Both the position numbers and the translations under genes were made by a program. Source: Neobacillus bataviensis LMG 21833 (GTDB lineage: Bacteria; Bacillota; Bacilli; Bacillales; Cytobacillaceae). Taken from it: 59,632 bases of DNA. Numbering within the stretch: position 1 is the stretch's first letter; each line of letters begins with the position of its first letter. The stretch is taken from positions 1 through 59,632 of the forward strand of contig NZ_AJLS01000058.1 in the NCBI RefSeq assembly GCF_000307875.1, given 5' to 3'. The notes beneath the pieces were generated by a model. That model made no database searches, was not told the origin of the DNA, and worked only from the letters and a program-made list of their open reading frames with translations. Positions 7,981 through 17,582 of the stretch are shown here, in pieces.

Positions 7981-9213
7981 CTACCTTGAGGGAATCACAG
8001 GTACATATTCCCCCTGTGAAACCCCTTCTTTTTCTGAACTAATCTCCACAATGCCATCACTTTTGACCAATGTTGTAATCAAGCCAGACTTTCCAATAAT
8101 CGGCTCTGCCCACCATTCGGCTTCTTTTTCAAATAGGCGAACGCGAATATAATCAGCTCGTCCCATCGAAGACGGAATGTTTTTAGTGATTTTTGCAAAA
8201 ATCCTCTCCGGTTTGCGCTCGATTTTTTCACCCTTTAGCTTTCGCAAAATCCGCTCGCCGAACAGCTTGAAGATAATCATCGCGCTTGCAGGATGTCCTG
8301 GCAGTCCAATAACCGGCTTGCCATTTGCCATCGCTAGAATCGTCGGTTTCCCCGGTTTAATCGAAATCCCATGCACAAAAACACCAGGATCTCCTAAGGA
8401 TTGAATCACATCTGTTGTATAATCCTTTGCCCCGACCGAGCTGCCGCCGGAAAGAACCAAACAATCGACCTGGTCATAGAGTTCGCGCGCCCGCCCGCGA
8501 AATTCTTCAAAATCATCGCGGACAATGCCGCCGTACACGACATCGACATTCCATTCGTTCGCAAGTCCGGCAATCGTTAAATAGTTAATATCACGAATTT
8601 GCCCTTCTACAAGTGTTTTCGTTTGATAAGGAACGATTTCATCACCTGATGAAAGGTAACCCACCTTCAATTTACGAAAAACTGGCACCTCTGCAATCCC
8701 TAAAGACGCAAGTGCCCCTAATTCCTGCGGCCGCAGTCTCGTTCCCGCTGCTAAAAGAGTTTCCCCTGCTTTAATATCTTCCCCGGCGCGAATCACATTT
8801 TCACCGGGTGCGACTTGCTTATATGTATTTAAGAGGCCCTCTACGTCCTCGCAGTGTTCAATCATAATCACGCTGTCGCTGCCCTTTGGCATCATCCCGC
8901 CTGTCGGTGCATAAACGGCCTCGCCGTGGCGGACAACAGCATCAGGAACCTCGCCCATTTTTACTTCTCCAGCTACTGTTAAGAAGCCGGGCATGGATTC
9001 AGAGGAACCATACGTATCCTTCGCGCGAACGGCATATCCGTCGACAGTTGAGCGATCAAAGCTTGGCACATTTTCCTTCGCCACTACAGGCACCGCTAAA
9101 ATATCATTTAATGCCTCGCCAAGCTCCCTAACCACTGTTTGTTCGATCGCCGGTATGTTTTCTTCGATTAAGGCAAATGTCTCTTCAACTGTTTTCACTT
9201 TGAAAAATTGCAT
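7981..9213 (-). CDS. moeA: Molybdopterin molybdenumtransferase
   Basis: A 410-residue canonical MoeA. It has VPSFDRSTVDGYAVRA near the start, VIMIEHCEDVEG, the LSGGSSVGAKD active-site segment and the GLPGHPASAM motif. It ligates molybdenum to the dithiolene of AMP-molybdopterin. The length is normal. It lies 17 bp downstream of mobA and 15 bp upstream of the MoeA fusion gene, so the cluster holds two MoeA paralogues in tandem. A purine-rich ribosome site (AAGGGGGAG) precedes the ATG. Confidence 0.93.
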   Translation of the reverse strand: MQFFKVKTVEETFALIEENIPAIEQTVVRELGEALNDILAVPVVAKENVPSFDRSTVDGYAVRAKDTYGSSESMPGFLTVAGEVKMGEVPDAVVRHGEAVYAPTGGMMPKGSDSVIMIEHCEDVEGLLNTYKQVAPGENVIRAGEDIKAGETLLAAGTRLRPQELGALASLGIAEVPVFRKLKVGYLSSGDEIVPYQTKTLVEGQIRDINYLTIAGLANEWNVDVVYGGIVRDDFEEFRGRARELYDQVDCLVLSGGSSVGAKDYTTDVIQSLGDPGVFVHGISIKPGKPTILAMANGKPVIGLPGHPASAMIIFKLFGERILRKLKGEKIERKPERIFAKITKNIPSSMGRADYIRVRLFEKEAEWWAEPIIGKSGLITTLVKSDGIVEISSEKEGVSQGEYVPVIPSR

Positions 9214-9230
9214 GGTTCCCTTACTCCCCC

Positions 9231-9830
9231 TTATATATCTTTCTCAGCCCACTTTTTCGCCTCTTCGTATTCATTCGGGCGATTCATATTAAAAAAGACC
9301 CGTTCCATATCAAGATGACTGTAAGTCTGCAGTTCTGTTTCTGTTACGTACAGGACATTTAATTGGTCAAGCAAATGCTTCATGCGCAGCCGTCCTGCCT
9401 CAATACATGCGGCAACTTCTTCGACCAAATTCTTTTGAAAAACGGCAAATAACGGATGCTGTTTTCCATTAATAACAGGAATCACCGCATCATAATGTCC
9501 GCAGTTGTTGACCAGCGCCTCGGCAAGCTCCGTTGAAACAAACGGCATATCACAGGCGACAATAAAGTTTACATCGTAATCGGATGCGGACAGGCCGGCA
9601 TGGACCCCGGCAAGCGGGCCCATCCCCGGAAATTGATCCGGAACCATCCTCAGTCCTAAAAATTCATATTGTTCAGAATCATTCGTTACTAGAATTATAT
9701 CATCAAAAAGCAGTTTAAGTGTATCTGCTATTCTTTCAATGTTCGTTTTCTCATTTATTTTTAGCAGCGCTTTATTTGTGCCCATTCGGCTTGATTTTCC
9801 GCCTGCTAAAATAATCGCTGCAGCTTTCAT
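9231..9830 (-). CDS. mobA: Molybdenum cofactor guanylyltransferase
   Basis: MobA attaches GMP to Mo-molybdopterin, making the bis-MGD cofactor used by formate dehydrogenase. The 199-residue form starts MKAAAIILAGGKSSRMGTNK, the nucleotide-binding signature, and contains VACDMPFVS. I chose ATG 9830 because AAGAAGGTG lies 9 bp upstream; the longer start at 9869 runs into fdhE. Placing mobA between fdhE and moeA links cofactor completion to the FDH enzyme. Confidence 0.92.
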   Translation of the reverse strand: MKAAAIILAGGKSSRMGTNKALLKINEKTNIERIADTLKLLFDDIILVTNDSEQYEFLGLRMVPDQFPGMGPLAGVHAGLSASDYDVNFIVACDMPFVSTELAEALVNNCGHYDAVIPVINGKQHPLFAVFQKNLVEEVAACIEAGRLRMKHLLDQLNVLYVTETELQTYSHLDMERVFFNMNRPNEYEEAKKWAEKDI

Positions 9831-9846
9831 TTGAAAAAACACCTTC

Positions 9847-10656
9847 TTAATTTGTCTGTTTTTTTTCACCTAGCGAATTATAACCGTTTTCCTGTGCCAC
9901 AAAATCGAGGTGAATGAAATTTAAATCTAGTAATCCTGCTGACGGTTTCGTGATATATTGCCTCGTATCTATAATTTTAATATAGCCCTTACACTCTTCG
10001 CAAACTTGAATTTGTGAGATGGCATCGCCTTCAACCGTCAAAAACTGGATCGTCTTATGGTCTTCATTGCCGCAATGAGAACATTCTAAGCGCTTAGCAT
10101 GCCAGTTAGCGAGGCAGCGAGGACAATGGATGGCTTTTTTTCCCTCTTCTTCTAGGATAGCCAGTCGTACGGGTTCGCCGCAAACGGGGCAGCCTGCTCC
10201 CGGCACAGCGTGGTTAATCATGGGCTGAACCATTTCTGCTGTTAATTGTAAGTATGGGCGAAGGGCGGTTTCTGCCAAGAATTGCGGAATCCATTCTTCG
10301 AGGCCGTGCCCTTCGGCAAAACTAGTAAAATACAAGTGGTTATAGGAAAAAGCCTCGTCAATCCAGCGAATTGCTGTTTCTTCAGTAAGAAGACTCGGAA
10401 TACTAGCAAGTTTCGCTTCAAGTTCAGGTTTAAATTTAACAAGTGTGGTATTTATTTCCTCTATCCACTGTAAGAATAGTGAAATTTCAAAATCAATGGT
10501 CGTTAAGGCGGCAGCCGGCACTCCTGCCTGCATCGCAGCCTTATCAAGAATCGGCCGAATCGTTTCCGGATCTATTTGAAGCTTCCACTGTTCCTGAAGC
10601 TTAACGATTTCTTTTTGAAGTTCCTGATATTCTTTTGAAACAACGGATTTAATCAT
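9847..10656 (-). CDS. fdhE: Formate dehydrogenase accessory protein FdhE
   Basis: FdhE-type proteins help the maturation of respiratory formate dehydrogenases. The 269-residue product has a helical N-terminal half and a C-terminal part with four CxxC pairs (CPVCGE, CPRCLA, CSHCGN, CEECKG; from about residue 160), the rubredoxin-like iron site of the family. I chose ATG 10656, with AAAGAGGTG 8 bp upstream; an ORF extension to 10719 only reads through the repeat array. A terminator after the FDH cytochrome gene suggests fdhE starts a separate or readthrough transcript. Confidence 0.88.
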   Translation of the reverse strand: MIKSVVSKEYQELQKEIVKLQEQWKLQIDPETIRPILDKAAMQAGVPAAALTTIDFEISLFLQWIEEINTTLVKFKPELEAKLASIPSLLTEETAIRWIDEAFSYNHLYFTSFAEGHGLEEWIPQFLAETALRPYLQLTAEMVQPMINHAVPGAGCPVCGEPVRLAILEEEGKKAIHCPRCLANWHAKRLECSHCGNEDHKTIQFLTVEGDAISQIQVCEECKGYIKIIDTRQYITKPSAGLLDLNFIHLDFVAQENGYNSLGEKKQTN

Positions 10657-10688
10657 CGTTGTTGCACCTCTTTTTTTGATATTTTTTG

Positions 10689-10793
10689 ATTCGCTCATTG
10701 ACTGCTTAAATTCGCTCATTGAAACTATTTATTCGCTCATTGACTGCCTAAATTCGCTCATTGAAGCTTAAAATCCGCTCATTGACTATCTAA
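10689..10793. repeat. Five-copy tandem array with exact 21-nt period
   Basis: Units begin at 10689, 10710, 10731, 10752 and 10773. Each opens with ATTCGCTCATTGA (ATCCG in the last) and ends in a variable 8-base tail such as CTGCTTAA or AACTATTT. The array fills most of the space between the FDH cytochrome terminator and the fdhE ribosome site. It belongs to no repeat class I can name. Confidence 0.9.
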
Positions 10794-10850
10794 ACTCACG
10801 AAAGAATCCCCATACATCCGATTTATGTCTCAAAAAAGATGACTTTTTAA

Positions 10851-10880
10851 AGAAAAAGGCTGTCGTAAACTATGACAGCC
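10851..10880 (-). terminator. Terminator after the FDH cytochrome gene
   Basis: On the minus strand a GGCTGTC/GACAGCC stem with a short loop is followed by TTTTTCT. It would end the fdhD-fdnGHI transcript before fdhE. Confidence 0.7.
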
Positions 10881-10914
10881 ATTCCTTTTGATTATAGTAT
10901 TGAAAACGAATGGT

Positions 10915-11628
10915 TTAAGCGCCTTTTTTATGCTTTGGATCATCTAAATCAGGGAAGTTGCCCTTCTTCGCTTCTTCGTCATACCAGTCGGCATAGTGGC
11001 CTTTTGCCCACCAAGCCGGAACCTTTCCGGTTACAACACCGGAGTAGCCAGGTCTTGAATGTTTATGGACAACAGAGAGGTAAACGTGTCCGACAATAAC
11101 AGCGATGCCTAATCCGAAACCAATGTTATGAAGGAGGTAGCCCCATTGCACAAGCGCTCTTGGGAAATACTCAGGGAACCACATGGTGAAACCTGAAGCA
11201 ATAACCAAGATGGCACAGAAAATCTGAAGAATCGAGTTAATTTTTTCCCCAGCGTTAAAGAAGGTTTGTCTTACATGCTTAAACTTGAAGCCGAATAATT
11301 CTTTCACGAATTCACCAAAGAATTGAAGATCGCGCTTCTTCCATGTTACTAATTCTTTCATCCATTTAATAAAGAACTTCGGACTAAAAATCAATAAGAT
11401 GAAAGTAGGCGTTATGAACGCTACTGCAAAAATTCGGTGTAACAACCGTGCCATGGCAGGGCCGCCAAAAACCGGATACAGCCAGTCAAAGAATTCGGTA
11501 TACATTGGCAGGGCCGTGATGTAAAGGGCAAAGAAGGCAATTCCATTGATTGCGTGCGCCCAAACAAACGCCTTCGGAAAGCGTTGAATCTTTACATCCG
11601 CTTTCGGGTGCTTCTGATCATTACTCAT
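10915..11628 (-). CDS. fdnI: Formate dehydrogenase cytochrome b subunit (gamma)
   Basis: A 237-residue membrane protein with four predicted helices and histidines placed for heme b, including AHAINGIAFF, LHRIFAV, LLHNIGFG and GHVYLS. It takes electrons from the iron-sulfur subunit and reduces menaquinone. I chose ATG 11628 (MSNDQKHPK) because GAGGTGG sits 5 bp upstream; the start overlaps the end of the iron-sulfur subunit gene by 8 bp. The soluble C-terminal tail is lysine rich. It is the last gene before a terminator. Confidence 0.9.
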   Translation of the reverse strand: MSNDQKHPKADVKIQRFPKAFVWAHAINGIAFFALYITALPMYTEFFDWLYPVFGGPAMARLLHRIFAVAFITPTFILLIFSPKFFIKWMKELVTWKKRDLQFFGEFVKELFGFKFKHVRQTFFNAGEKINSILQIFCAILVIASGFTMWFPEYFPRALVQWGYLLHNIGFGLGIAVIVGHVYLSVVHKHSRPGYSGVVTGKVPAWWAKGHYADWYDEEAKKGNFPDLDDPKHKKGA

Positions 11629-12448
11629 GGCTGCCACCTCCATTTTCGTCCTCATCATTGGCTTTTTTACTAAAAAACTTATTAGCCACAAATGCGCCGA
11701 CAACCGCCATTGTGGTTGCCCCAATCATGGCTTTCCCAATTGGCTGGGCATAGTCCTTCCATACAACTGCTGATGTTGGAACTTTCGGGTTCTCAGGCAA
11801 ACCGTATACAGATGGACGCTCTGCTAATACGTAAACCGTGTGCGTACCGCCAACACCTTGTGGATTATAGACCATGGCGTTTGGATAACGGTCTTTGATT
11901 TCCTTCACTCGCTGTTCTGCTTTTTTGATCATCGCATCTTGATCGCCAAACTCCATTGCCCCAGTATGACAAGTCGTTACGCAGGCTGGCTGTAAACCTT
12001 CATCAATCCGGTCGGTACACATGGTGCACTTGTGCGCCTTGCGATATTCCTTCCCGTTTTTGTCTTTATATTCCTTTAGGGAAATGACCTCAAACGGACA
12101 GTTCTGCACGCAATAGCCGCAGCCTACACAGGTATCTTGATCGATAACAACCGTGCCATACTTAGTGTAGCTGATAGCATTTTCCGGACAAACCTTTTCA
12201 CAGGCGGCATCTGTACAATGGAAGCAGGAGGAATGGCGGAAAAGGTATTCCAAATCACCTTTGCCATTCTCGTGCTCAATAAACTGAAGAACATTCCATG
12301 TATCCGCTGTTGTTTTCGCATGTGATTGGACACTGCCCAGGAAATCTGTCGGCTCCGCCGGCAGGTCATTCCAGTTTTTACAGGCAACCATACAAGCACG
12401 GCAGCCGTCACACTTCGTTACATCGACATATTTTACATACTTACTCAT
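11621..12448 (-). CDS. fdnH: Formate dehydrogenase iron-sulfur subunit (beta)
   Basis: A 275-residue ferredoxin-type subunit with four [4Fe-4S] cysteine groups: CDGCRACMVAC, the CFHCTDAACEKVCPE group, CVGCGYCVQNCPF and the CTMC plus CVTTC set. A single C-terminal membrane anchor (about residues 240-262) precedes a charged tail, as in FDH-N beta subunits. It wires electrons from the selenoprotein subunit to cytochrome b. The ATG overlaps the catalytic-subunit stop (ATGA) and has AGGAGGG 8 bp upstream. Confidence 0.93.
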   Translation of the reverse strand: MSKYVKYVDVTKCDGCRACMVACKNWNDLPAEPTDFLGSVQSHAKTTADTWNVLQFIEHENGKGDLEYLFRHSSCFHCTDAACEKVCPENAISYTKYGTVVIDQDTCVGCGYCVQNCPFEVISLKEYKDKNGKEYRKAHKCTMCTDRIDEGLQPACVTTCHTGAMEFGDQDAMIKKAEQRVKEIKDRYPNAMVYNPQGVGGTHTVYVLAERPSVYGLPENPKVPTSAVVWKDYAQPIGKAMIGATTMAVVGAFVANKFFSKKANDEDENGGGSHE

Positions 12449-15435
12449 ACATCAGCCCTCCTAACGTTACAGAGGAATGCTTTATATTCAGGAATCATCG
12501 TATTCGCATCCCCAATATGTGGAGTTAGGCGGTTTGCTGTATCCCCAGTGGCAAAGCCCTTATAGCCAAAATGCCATGGCATTCCGATTTGGTGCACCTT
12601 TTTCCCTCTCACGGCAAATGGCTTATACCGTTTTGTGACCATTGCATAGGCCTTGATTTCGCCGCGTGCTGAGCTGACAATGATTTTGTCTTTATTCTTG
12701 ATGCCTTTTTCTTTTGCAAGATCTTCACTTAATTCGACAAACATATGACCAGCAAGCTCTGAAAGCCATTCTTGGTTCCTTGTCATCGAACCGGACTGCC
12801 AGTGTTCGCTTAGACGGTAGGTTGTGGCCACGATTGGATAATCCGCTTTAAAGCCCTTCTTATTAAAGTCACCGTCCATGATCACTGTTGCCGGGTTCAT
12901 TTCCTGTCCGGAGAAAGCATTTGGAACAGGGCTTTCAAATGGCTCATAGTGTTCTGGGAACGGACCGTCATTTAAGGTCGGGGCAAACAATAACGCCACA
13001 CCGTCTTTATTCATCATAAAGGCACCTGTACCACCCGGTTCTGTTGGTGCGGTTACGGCCTTAAAATCTGGGACATCATTGCCAACCCATTTCTTCTGGG
13101 CATCATCCCACCAAATAACAGCCTTATCCTTGCTCCATGGCTGACCGCTTGGATCGGCGGAGGCACGGTTATAAAGAATCCGGCGGTTCATTGGCCATGA
13201 ATAGGACCAGTTCAAATAATGCTCGCCGCCTAGGTCTTTATTGTCACGGTTCTTCGATTTATTTTTTCCTTCCTCGGGATAGAAGCCGGAATAAATCCAG
13301 TTACCGCTTGAAGTCGAACCGTCATCTAATAAGGCCCCAAAACCGGAGATTAATTTACCTGTTTTCAAGTCATAGCCATTGATTTCTTTGGCCACAAGGT
13401 CGATATCCGGTTCTTCTCCGGTGCCATAGTTCCAATCAAGCGCTAAGAACGGTTGATCCGCTGATTTAGGACTATTAGCGTATAGTTTTTTCAATTTTAA
13501 GGCTAGTTCATGAATGATATCAAGGTCTGGTCTTGCTTCGCCTCTTGAATCAATCGCTTTCCAGCGGTATTGCATCCAGCGTGAGCTGTTGGAGATACTG
13601 CCTTCTTTTTCGAAGGAGGCAGAAGCTGGGAGCAGGAATACCTCTGTATTGATCTTTGCTGGGTCGCTGCCGGCTTCTTTTTGCCAGAATGCCGATGTTT
13701 CTGTTTCCCAAAGGTCAATTGCTACCATCCATTTCAGATTTCCAAGAGCCTCTTTTTCCTTTCCGGCGTTCGGGCCGCCGACAACCGGGTTTGTTCCGAA
13801 CAGGAAGGTACCGTCAAGTTCGCCATTGTACATCGCTTTAAAGAGATTGATATGGGAATAGTTTTTATTTCCCTTTGGTAAAAATTGATAGCCGAATTCA
13901 TTTTCTGCTGTAGCATTTGCGCCATACCAAGATTTCAGCAAGCTAACAACGAACTTTGGCTTGTTGCTCCAATAACCTGTTTTTGGTGTTTCTTTTTCCA
14001 AATAGCCTTTAAGGGTGGCATGTTCTGGAACGGTCGCTTTAGGTGCACCAAGGTAGCCTGTTAGGTTATCGAATAATAATCCAAAGTCTGTCGAGCCTTG
14101 AACATTGGATTCACCGCGCATGGCATTGATTCCGCCGCCAGGGATTCCGATATTTCCTAACAATAGCTGCAGGATGGCATAAATGCGGACGTTTTGGGAA
14201 CCGACTGTATGCTGGGTTGTTCCCATTGCATACATGATTGTACCGGACTTTCCAACCTTACCTGTTTCACAGAAGGTTTTACAAACCTTTAGATAGTCTT
14301 CCTCTGCTGTCCCTGTCACCGTTGTTACGGTTTTTATATCATAACGGGAATAGTGCTTTTTCATTAGTTGAAACACAGAGCGCGGATGCTCTAAAGATTC
14401 ATCGACGACAGGCTTGCCGTCTTCCGTTGCTTCAATCGCCCATTTTGTTTTATCATATGCTCGTTTCTCTTCGTCATAGCCTGAGAAAAGACCATCGTTA
14501 AAGTCATAGCCCTCCTTCACGATAAAGGAAGCATTTGTATATTTAGCCACATACTCTTTGTGAATAAGATTTTTTTCAAGCGCATAATTGATCATTCCGC
14601 CGATAAACGGGATATCCGTACCGGAGCGGAGTGCTGCGTAAACGTCAGCCTGTGCCGATGTTCTTGTAAACCGCGGGTCAACAGACACAATTTTGCCGCC
14701 GTTTTCCTTTGCTTTTGTCAGCCATCTAAAGCTGATAGGATGGTTTTCCGCAGGGTTTGCGCCAATAATCAATGCACAATCGGTATGCTGCAGATCATTC
14801 CAATGGTTAGTCATTGCTCCACGACCAAATGTAGGTGCCAGACCGGCAACCGTTGAACTATGTCATATTCGTGCCTGGTGCTCTAAGTAAGTGACACCAA
14901 GCCCTCTCATTAGTTTCGCAAGCAAATAGGTTTCTTCATTATCAAGTGCTGCGCCGCCTAGGCTGGCAATTCTCTCTGTTTTATTAACAGTAATACCGTT
15001 TTCCACTTCAACAAACGATTTGTCTCGTGTTTCTTTTGTGCGCTTGGCAATGGTGTCAAGCATCCATTCCCAGTCTTTTTCCTCCCACTTATTGCTTCCA
15101 GGAGCACGGTAAAGCGGTTTTGTTAAGCGTTTCTCCGATGTATATAACTGTCTTAAAGTTGTACCCTTACTGCATAGCTTACCTTCATTAATTGGGTTAT
15201 CCGGATCCCCTTCCGTATAAACCACAGTATTGTCTTTGGTGTGGACAAGGATTCCACATCCGACACCGCAGTAGCAGCAAATGGTTGGTGTTACAGTAGC
15301 TTTGGCAATTTTGAATTCTTTCGTTTTCGCATAGGCCTTTTTCTCGTTAAAGCCGAGTTCGACAACCGCAAGTGTTGCTGCAGTGGCGCCCGATAGTTTT
15401 AAAAATTGCCGACGATTTAAGTTCATTTCAACCAT
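12445..15435 (-). CDS. fdnG: Selenocysteine-containing formate dehydrogenase catalytic subunit
   Basis: This is one 996-residue gene interrupted by an in-frame TGA at 14865-14863, read as selenocysteine 191 in the context HQARI-Sec-HSSTVAGLAP, the conserved FDH active-site position. The frame continues directly into the 789-codon remainder, and a SECIS hairpin follows the TGA. A twin-arginine signal (NRRQFLKLSG) exports the folded enzyme. The cysteines CCYCGVGC and LCSKG bind a [4Fe-4S] cluster, and the body binds bis-MGD. It oxidises formate to CO2 outside the membrane. ATG 15435 is preceded by GGAAGGAG at 7 bp. The enzyme needs SelA, SelB, SelD and tRNA-Sec, none encoded in this window. Confidence 0.92.
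14825..14865 (-). promoter_or_regulatory. Bacterial SECIS element with UGA-Sec codon
   Basis: On the minus strand the TGA is followed within 11 bases by GGTTGCCGGTCTGGCACC (14851-14834). This folds as GGU, a bulged U, GCC, a GGUCU-type loop, then GGC ACC. The well-known E. coli fdhF SECIS has the same bulged U and GGUC loop. It should recruit the selenocysteine elongation factor SelB. Confidence 0.85.
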
Positions 15436-15512
15436 CACTATTCTCCTTCCCAGAATTTGATTAGAACATCCCATTTTTCTCTCTACGTCTTAAAAGCCTT
15501 AAATTCCCCCTT

Positions 15513-16274
15513 TCAGTACATCTCTACAGCTGACTCGGCATTTACATCATTTTCGACTCTTTCTCCGTCGGTATAAACAGTAGCCATTTTCCCTCGTAAA
15601 TAGCCAATGACCTCGATATTTAAGTACTTTGCCAGCTGCACAGCCTGCTTAGTAGCGGCCGTACGCGAGCCAATGACAGGAAAGCCAAATTTGGCAGCCT
15701 TTGATAGCATTTCATATGAAACCCGGCCGGTTGTCAGCAAGATTAACCTTTCGGGCTGTAAACGATTTTTAAGTGCATGACCAATAATTTTATCGACAGC
15801 ATTATGGCGGCCAATATCTTCCCTGATGGTAATCGAGCCGTCTTCTTCGATAATACATGCCCCATGCATTCCGCCTGTTTCGATATAAAAACGGGAATTT
15901 TGGGCAAACTCACTTCTCTTTTTTAATAGATAGCTTAATTTGCAGGTTTGGCTTGACGCCACCTTGGCAAAATTCTTCACATCTGTCATCGAAAAGAATG
16001 TGACACCTCTGCCGCAGCCGGCTGTGTAGTGTTTCTTTTTAGAAAAGACTTGTTCTTCGTCAAAATGGGAGCGGAGTTCGACATGGATCCTGCCCATTTC
16101 TTCGTTGACCAGAATTGACTCGATCTCACTTGCATCCTCAATAAATCCTTCCGAAAACAAATATCCATATGTCCAATCCTCTAGGTCGAATTTTGTCAGC
16201 TGAAATACAGCAATTTCATAACCGTTGATTAGTAAGGAAATGGGATATTCATCAGGACACCCTTTACGGTTCAT
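15513..16274 (-). CDS. fdhD: FdhD sulfurtransferase
   Basis: FdhD passes sulfur from a cysteine desulfurase to the molybdenum site of formate dehydrogenase. The 253-residue protein shows DLEDWTYGYLFSEGFI, the TAGCGRG segment with the reactive cysteine (about residue 100), GGMHGACI, and EDIGRHNAVDKIIG. I chose ATG 16274, about 11 bp after GAGGGG; the GTG at 16283 is too close to that site. It is the first gene of the divergent FDH cluster. Confidence 0.9.
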   Translation of the reverse strand: MNRKGCPDEYPISLLINGYEIAVFQLTKFDLEDWTYGYLFSEGFIEDASEIESILVNEEMGRIHVELRSHFDEEQVFSKKKHYTAGCGRGVTFFSMTDVKNFAKVASSQTCKLSYLLKKRSEFAQNSRFYIETGGMHGACIIEEDGSITIREDIGRHNAVDKIIGHALKNRLQPERLILLTTGRVSYEMLSKAAKFGFPVIGSRTAATKQAVQLAKYLNIEVIGYLRGKMATVYTDGERVENDVNAESAVEMY

Positions 16275-16730
16275 TCTTTTCACATCCCCTCGGGAAATTA
16301 TTTTTCCTTATTTATTCATTGTAAAAATAGTACCAATAACGCTCAGCGACATTTGTCACTTTGTCGAATGATGGTAGTAACATCTTTCAGTTTTTACTAA
16401 CATTCACTTAACAAAGAACGTACCTGTACAATAGACCACGTATTTGTGACAAATTTCCTACAATTTCAGCAACTCGAATTTTCGCAACGTATAGTAAACG
16501 GTTTCATTAATTAAATGGATGACCTTCTGAATCAATCGTACTTTTCCTTTTATTATTTGAAAGTAATATTTATCACGGAAAATGCATGTATCTAGTACAA
16601 ATGGAGGATTTGTCATTTTTCTGTCAACATTTGTTCGGGTAGAATCCTAGGCGTAAATGATTACTGATTTCTGTTAATTTTTCAAAAATGATTTATAATA
16701 ATAACGAGGATTTAGAAGGAGGAAGACATA
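16275..16730. promoter_or_regulatory. Divergent fdhD-pdxK control region with ATTTGTCA-type motifs
   Basis: A 450-bp AT-rich gap without a gene. ATTTGTCAC occurs at 16351-16359, a perfect inverted repeat ATTTGT-G-ACAAAT at 16442-16454, and ATTTGTCAT at 16608-16616. These words resemble the TTTGTGA core bound by the Bacillus redox regulator ResD, which would suit an anaerobic enzyme; the assignment is inference. I see no clean TGTGA-N6-TCACA Fnr box. A TATAAT at 16694-16699 is a plausible pdxK -10 box, but its -35 is poor. GAAGGAGG precedes the pdxK ATG. Confidence 0.4.
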
Positions 16731-17573
16731 ATGACCATTAAAAAAGTAATGACCATCGCTGGCTCTGATACAAGCGGCGGGGCGGGGCTTCAGGCAGATT
16801 TAAAGACATTCCAAGAACTTGGCGTTTACGGGATGAATGCCCTCACCTGCATCGTAACAATGGATCCAAAAGATAATTGGCACCACGATGTGTTTCCAAT
16901 TGAGGTAGATATTTTAGAAAAACAACTGGAAACGATTCTTTCTGTCGGGATTGACGGCATGAAAACCGGTATGCTTGGAACCGTTGAAATCATCGAATTA
17001 GTCGCTAGAAAAATCGATGAGCATAAATTAGAACGTGTTGTTATCGACCCTGTCATGGTATGTAAAGGGGAAGATGAAGTCCTAAATCCAGAGACAGCCG
17101 ATGCGCTGCGGGAACTTCTTGTGCCCCGCGCCTTCGTTGTCACTCCGAACCTTTTTGAGGCGGGACAGCTTGCCAGTATGAAAACACCGCACACATTAGA
17201 AGAGATGAGACAAGCTGCTGTGAAAATTCATGAGTTAGGAGCAAAAAATGTCCTTATCAAAGGCGGCAGCAAGCTGCAAACAGAGGAAAAATCGCTTGAC
17301 CTTCTCTATGACGGAAAAGAGTTTAGAGTGTACGAATCAGAAAAAATCGATACTACCTTTACACACGGGGCAGGCTGTACCAACTCCGCTGCCATCGCTG
17401 CCGAGCTGGCAAAAGGAAAATCAGTTTACGAAGCAGTGGAAGTATCCAAGGAATTTGTTTCAGCAGGCATTAAGCAAGGCTTCCGTTTGAACGAATATGT
17501 CGGCTCGACATGGCATGGTGCTTACCGCAACGCTAAAAATGTCACGGAATACTGCGAAGATTGTAACGAATAA
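16731..17573 (+). CDS. pdxK: Pyridoxal/pyridoxine kinase of the ThiD-like Bacillus type
   Basis: A 280-residue ribokinase-fold enzyme. The N-terminal TIAGSDTSGGAGLQADLKTF matches the ThiD/PdxK family, and the ATP-site motif TTFTHGAGCTNSAAIA (about residue 210) carries the catalytic-loop GAGC cysteine typical of the Bacillus pyridoxal kinases. It phosphorylates vitamin B6 vitamers to keep pyridoxal phosphate supplied. It is transcribed alone, with a strong ribosome site and a terminator. Hydroxymethylpyrimidine kinase (ThiD proper) is the alternative, but no thiamine genes are near. Confidence 0.8.
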   Translation: MTIKKVMTIAGSDTSGGAGLQADLKTFQELGVYGMNALTCIVTMDPKDNWHHDVFPIEVDILEKQLETILSVGIDGMKTGMLGTVEIIELVARKIDEHKLERVVIDPVMVCKGEDEVLNPETADALRELLVPRAFVVTPNLFEAGQLASMKTPHTLEEMRQAAVKIHELGAKNVLIKGGSKLQTEEKSLDLLYDGKEFRVYESEKIDTTFTHGAGCTNSAAIAAELAKGKSVYEAVEVSKEFVSAGIKQGFRLNEYVGSTWHGAYRNAKNVTEYCEDCNE

Positions 17574-17582
17574 TATATTGCC

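Noticed and set aside
10657..10719. Upstream start for fdhE at 10719
   Set aside because: The added codons read through repeat units, and the strong ribosome site is placed for ATG 10656.
10689..10793. CRISPR array
   Set aside because: Units of 13 fixed plus 8 variable bases are too short for repeat and spacer, and there are no cas genes.
14814..14865. Split or frameshifted formate dehydrogenase gene
   Set aside because: The two ORFs are in the same frame and separated by a single TGA at the known Sec position with a SECIS hairpin after it, so selenocysteine is the better reading.
12124..14890. Many overlapping ORFs inside the formate dehydrogenase genes
   Set aside because: They are shadows on other frames of long conserved genes and have no ribosome sites or family motifs.
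16284..16730. Fnr box or molybdenum-cofactor riboswitch upstream of fdhD
   Set aside because: No TGTGA-N6-TCACA pair and no recognisable riboswitch core was found, only the ATTTGTCA-type words.
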